Translations under genes and position numbers: made by a program | Notes under the pieces: model-generated | The model's database searches: none | Told to the model about the DNA's origin: nothing | What the model saw: the letters and a program-made list of their open reading frames with translations, nothing else | In this document: one piece after another, positions 5,409-6,611 of the stretch | Layout: every line of letters begins with the position of its first letter | Position numbering within the stretch: the first letter of the stretch is position 1 | Source: Actinomycetota bacterium | GTDB lineage: Bacteria > Actinomycetota > Actinomycetes > S36-B12 > CAIYMF01 | Direction: 5' to 3' | DNA length: 6,611 nt | Assembly: GCA_009699025.1 (NCBI GenBank) | Contig: WLOZ01000106.1 | Coordinates: forward strand, 1 to 6,611

Positions 5409-6611
5409 GTGTTCGACGACGAGGCCGATGAGTCAGTCCCGGGCGCAGGGCGAATCACGCGGGGGCCTGAGCAGTTGCCAGCGATTCAGCGATCCCTGGG
5501 CAGCATGCTCTACGCCCGGATCGCCTCCGATTCCGAGCGCGAGGCCTTCCGATCCCCCCGCCCCGGGGGCGGCTGGGAGTCCTGGAGTTGGGCCCGCAGT
5601 GGCGAACGCATCGAGGAACTCGCCGCCGGCTTCCTTGCGCTGGGCCTGCGTCCCGAGGAGCGGGTCGCGATCGCCAGCACGACGCGCCTGGAATGGATCT
5701 TTGCCGATCTCGCGGTGATGTGCGCCGGAGGAGCCACCACCACGGTCTATCCCTCGACACATGCTGATGACATCGCGTTCATCCTCAGCGACTCGGGATC
5801 GCGGTTCGTGGTAGCCGAGGATGGCGCGCAGCTCACGAAGCTTCTCCAGCAGCGCTCGGAGATCCCGTCGGTCGAGAGAGTGATCCTTCTCGATCCGTTG
5901 GCGGTCGATCTCTCCGCCCGCACCGACGAATGGATCATCACCCTCGAAGATCTCGCCGGCCGCGGACGGGCTTTGCTGCGCGCCCATCCCACCGCGGTGC
6001 GTGTTGCCGACGCGGCCGTGCGTCCCGACCACCTCGCAACCTTGATCTACACCTCCGGCACCACTGGTCGGCCCAAGGGTGTTGAGCTCACGCACTCGAA
6101 CTGGACGTACGAGGGTGCCGCGATCGAGGCGCTTGGACTGATCCGCGCTGACCAACTCCAGTTGCTGTGGCTTCCGCTCGCTCACTCGTTTGGCAAGGTG
6201 CTGTTGACGGCACAGCTGCAGATTGGCTTCACGAGTGCCGTTGACGGTCGGGTTGACAAGATCATCGATAACCTTGCCGACCTCAGACCTAACTTCATGG
6301 CCGGCGCGCCTCGGGTCTACGAGAAGGTCTATGCCCGGATCGTCTCGATGACCGATTCCGAGGGCGGCGTGAAGGCGAGGATCTTCCACTGGGCCATCGG
6401 TATCGGCGGCGAGGTGGCGGAGCGTCGCATCTCGGGCAAGGCCGTCCCGGCCGCCCTGGCAGTGCAGCACAGGCTTGCCGAGCGACTCGTGTTCTCCAAG
6501 ATCAAGGCGCGGATGGGTGGGCGAATCGAGTACTTCGTCTCAGGCTCGGCCGCACTCTCGAAGGATGTCGGCGCGTGGTTCGAGGCGGTGGGCCTCCCGG
6601 TGCTCGAGGGA
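5409..6611 (+). CDS. Long-chain acyl-CoA ligase, AMP-forming (FadD15-like), N-terminal 401 residues
   Basis: The frame runs without a stop from GTG 5409 to the last base, so the C-terminus is missing; relatives have about 600 residues. It is an ANL-superfamily adenylating enzyme that activates fatty acids with ATP to acyl-adenylate and then acyl-CoA at the inner face of the membrane. Visible motifs are the phosphate-binding loop YTSGTTGRPKG (214-224), the A4-type motif LPLAHSFGK (255-263), GFTSAV (273-278), the PRVYEKVY segment (301-308) and SGSAALS (378-384). The window stops at VLEG, immediately before where the YGxTE motif should be. The N-terminal half (WSWARSGERIEELAAGFLALGL, in two adjoining pieces from 59) matches the usual start of this family. 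The overall pattern resembles mycobacterial FadD15 and eukaryote-like long-chain ligases, although the chain-length preference is not readable. It lies 116 bp after lepA and probably has its own promoter. Confidence 0.93.
   Translation, partial: MFDDEADESVPGAGRITRGPEQLPAIQRSLGSMLYARIASDSEREAFRSPRPGGGWESWSWARSGERIEELAAGFLALGLRPEERVAIASTTRLEWIFADLAVMCAGGATTTVYPSTHADDIAFILSDSGSRFVVAEDGAQLTKLLQQRSEIPSVERVILLDPLAVDLSARTDEWIITLEDLAGRGRALLRAHPTAVRVADAAVRPDHLATLIYTSGTTGRPKGVELTHSNWTYEGAAIEALGLIRADQLQLLWLPLAHSFGKVLLTAQLQIGFTSAVDGRVDKIIDNLADLRPNFMAGAPRVYEKVYARIVSMTDSEGGVKARIFHWAIGIGGEVAERRISGKAVPAALAVQHRLAERLVFSKIKARMGGRIEYFVSGSAALSKDVGAWFEAVGLPVLEG

Noticed and set aside
5433..6470. 345-codon open frame on the minus strand opposite the acyl-CoA ligase
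   Set aside because: The plus-strand frame has unmistakable adenylation motifs across the whole stretch. The antisense product has no domain signature and its length follows from codon bias.

Overview
The window is a GC-rich chromosomal segment that most likely comes from an actinobacterium (Actinomycetota). The main evidence is the core block holA - rpsT (opposite strand) - lepA - acyl-CoA ligase. The LepA and S20 proteins also closely resemble actinobacterial ones as I remember them, for example the LepA stretches [15 protein letters not shown] and [20 protein letters not shown] starts at three loci and a strong G/C preference at third codon positions agree with this. I cannot assign a class with confidence.

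Layout from left to right: the tail of an unrecognised two-helix membrane protein (1-219); a regulatory gap of about 110 bp with an inverted repeat; a two-gene operon of a short-chain dehydrogenase/reductase (330-1094) and a VOC/glyoxalase-fold protein (1112-1558); a 96-bp gap; holA, the DNA polymerase III delta subunit (1655-2755); a convergent gap with a 16-bp tandem repeat and a very strong hairpin terminator; rpsT, ribosomal protein S20, on the minus strand (2874-3146); a divergent gap of about 300 bp with direct repeats and a foldable lepA leader; lepA, elongation factor 4 (3445-5292); a 116-bp gap with a palindrome; and the first 401 codons of a FadD15-type long-chain acyl-CoA ligase that runs off the right edge (5409-6611).

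Functionally the right-hand two thirds is housekeeping: clamp loading in DNA replication, 30S subunit assembly, translational back-translocation, and fatty-acid activation. The SDR/VOC pair on the left is accessory metabolism of unknown substrate. It is the part whose biochemistry cannot be read from sequence, and its SDR has unusual residues at two conserved positions.

I see no mobile element, CRISPR array, tRNA, rRNA or clear novel defence or biosynthetic system. The observations worth a second look are small-scale: non-coding dyads and repeats, start-codon and leader architecture, and the atypical SDR active site.
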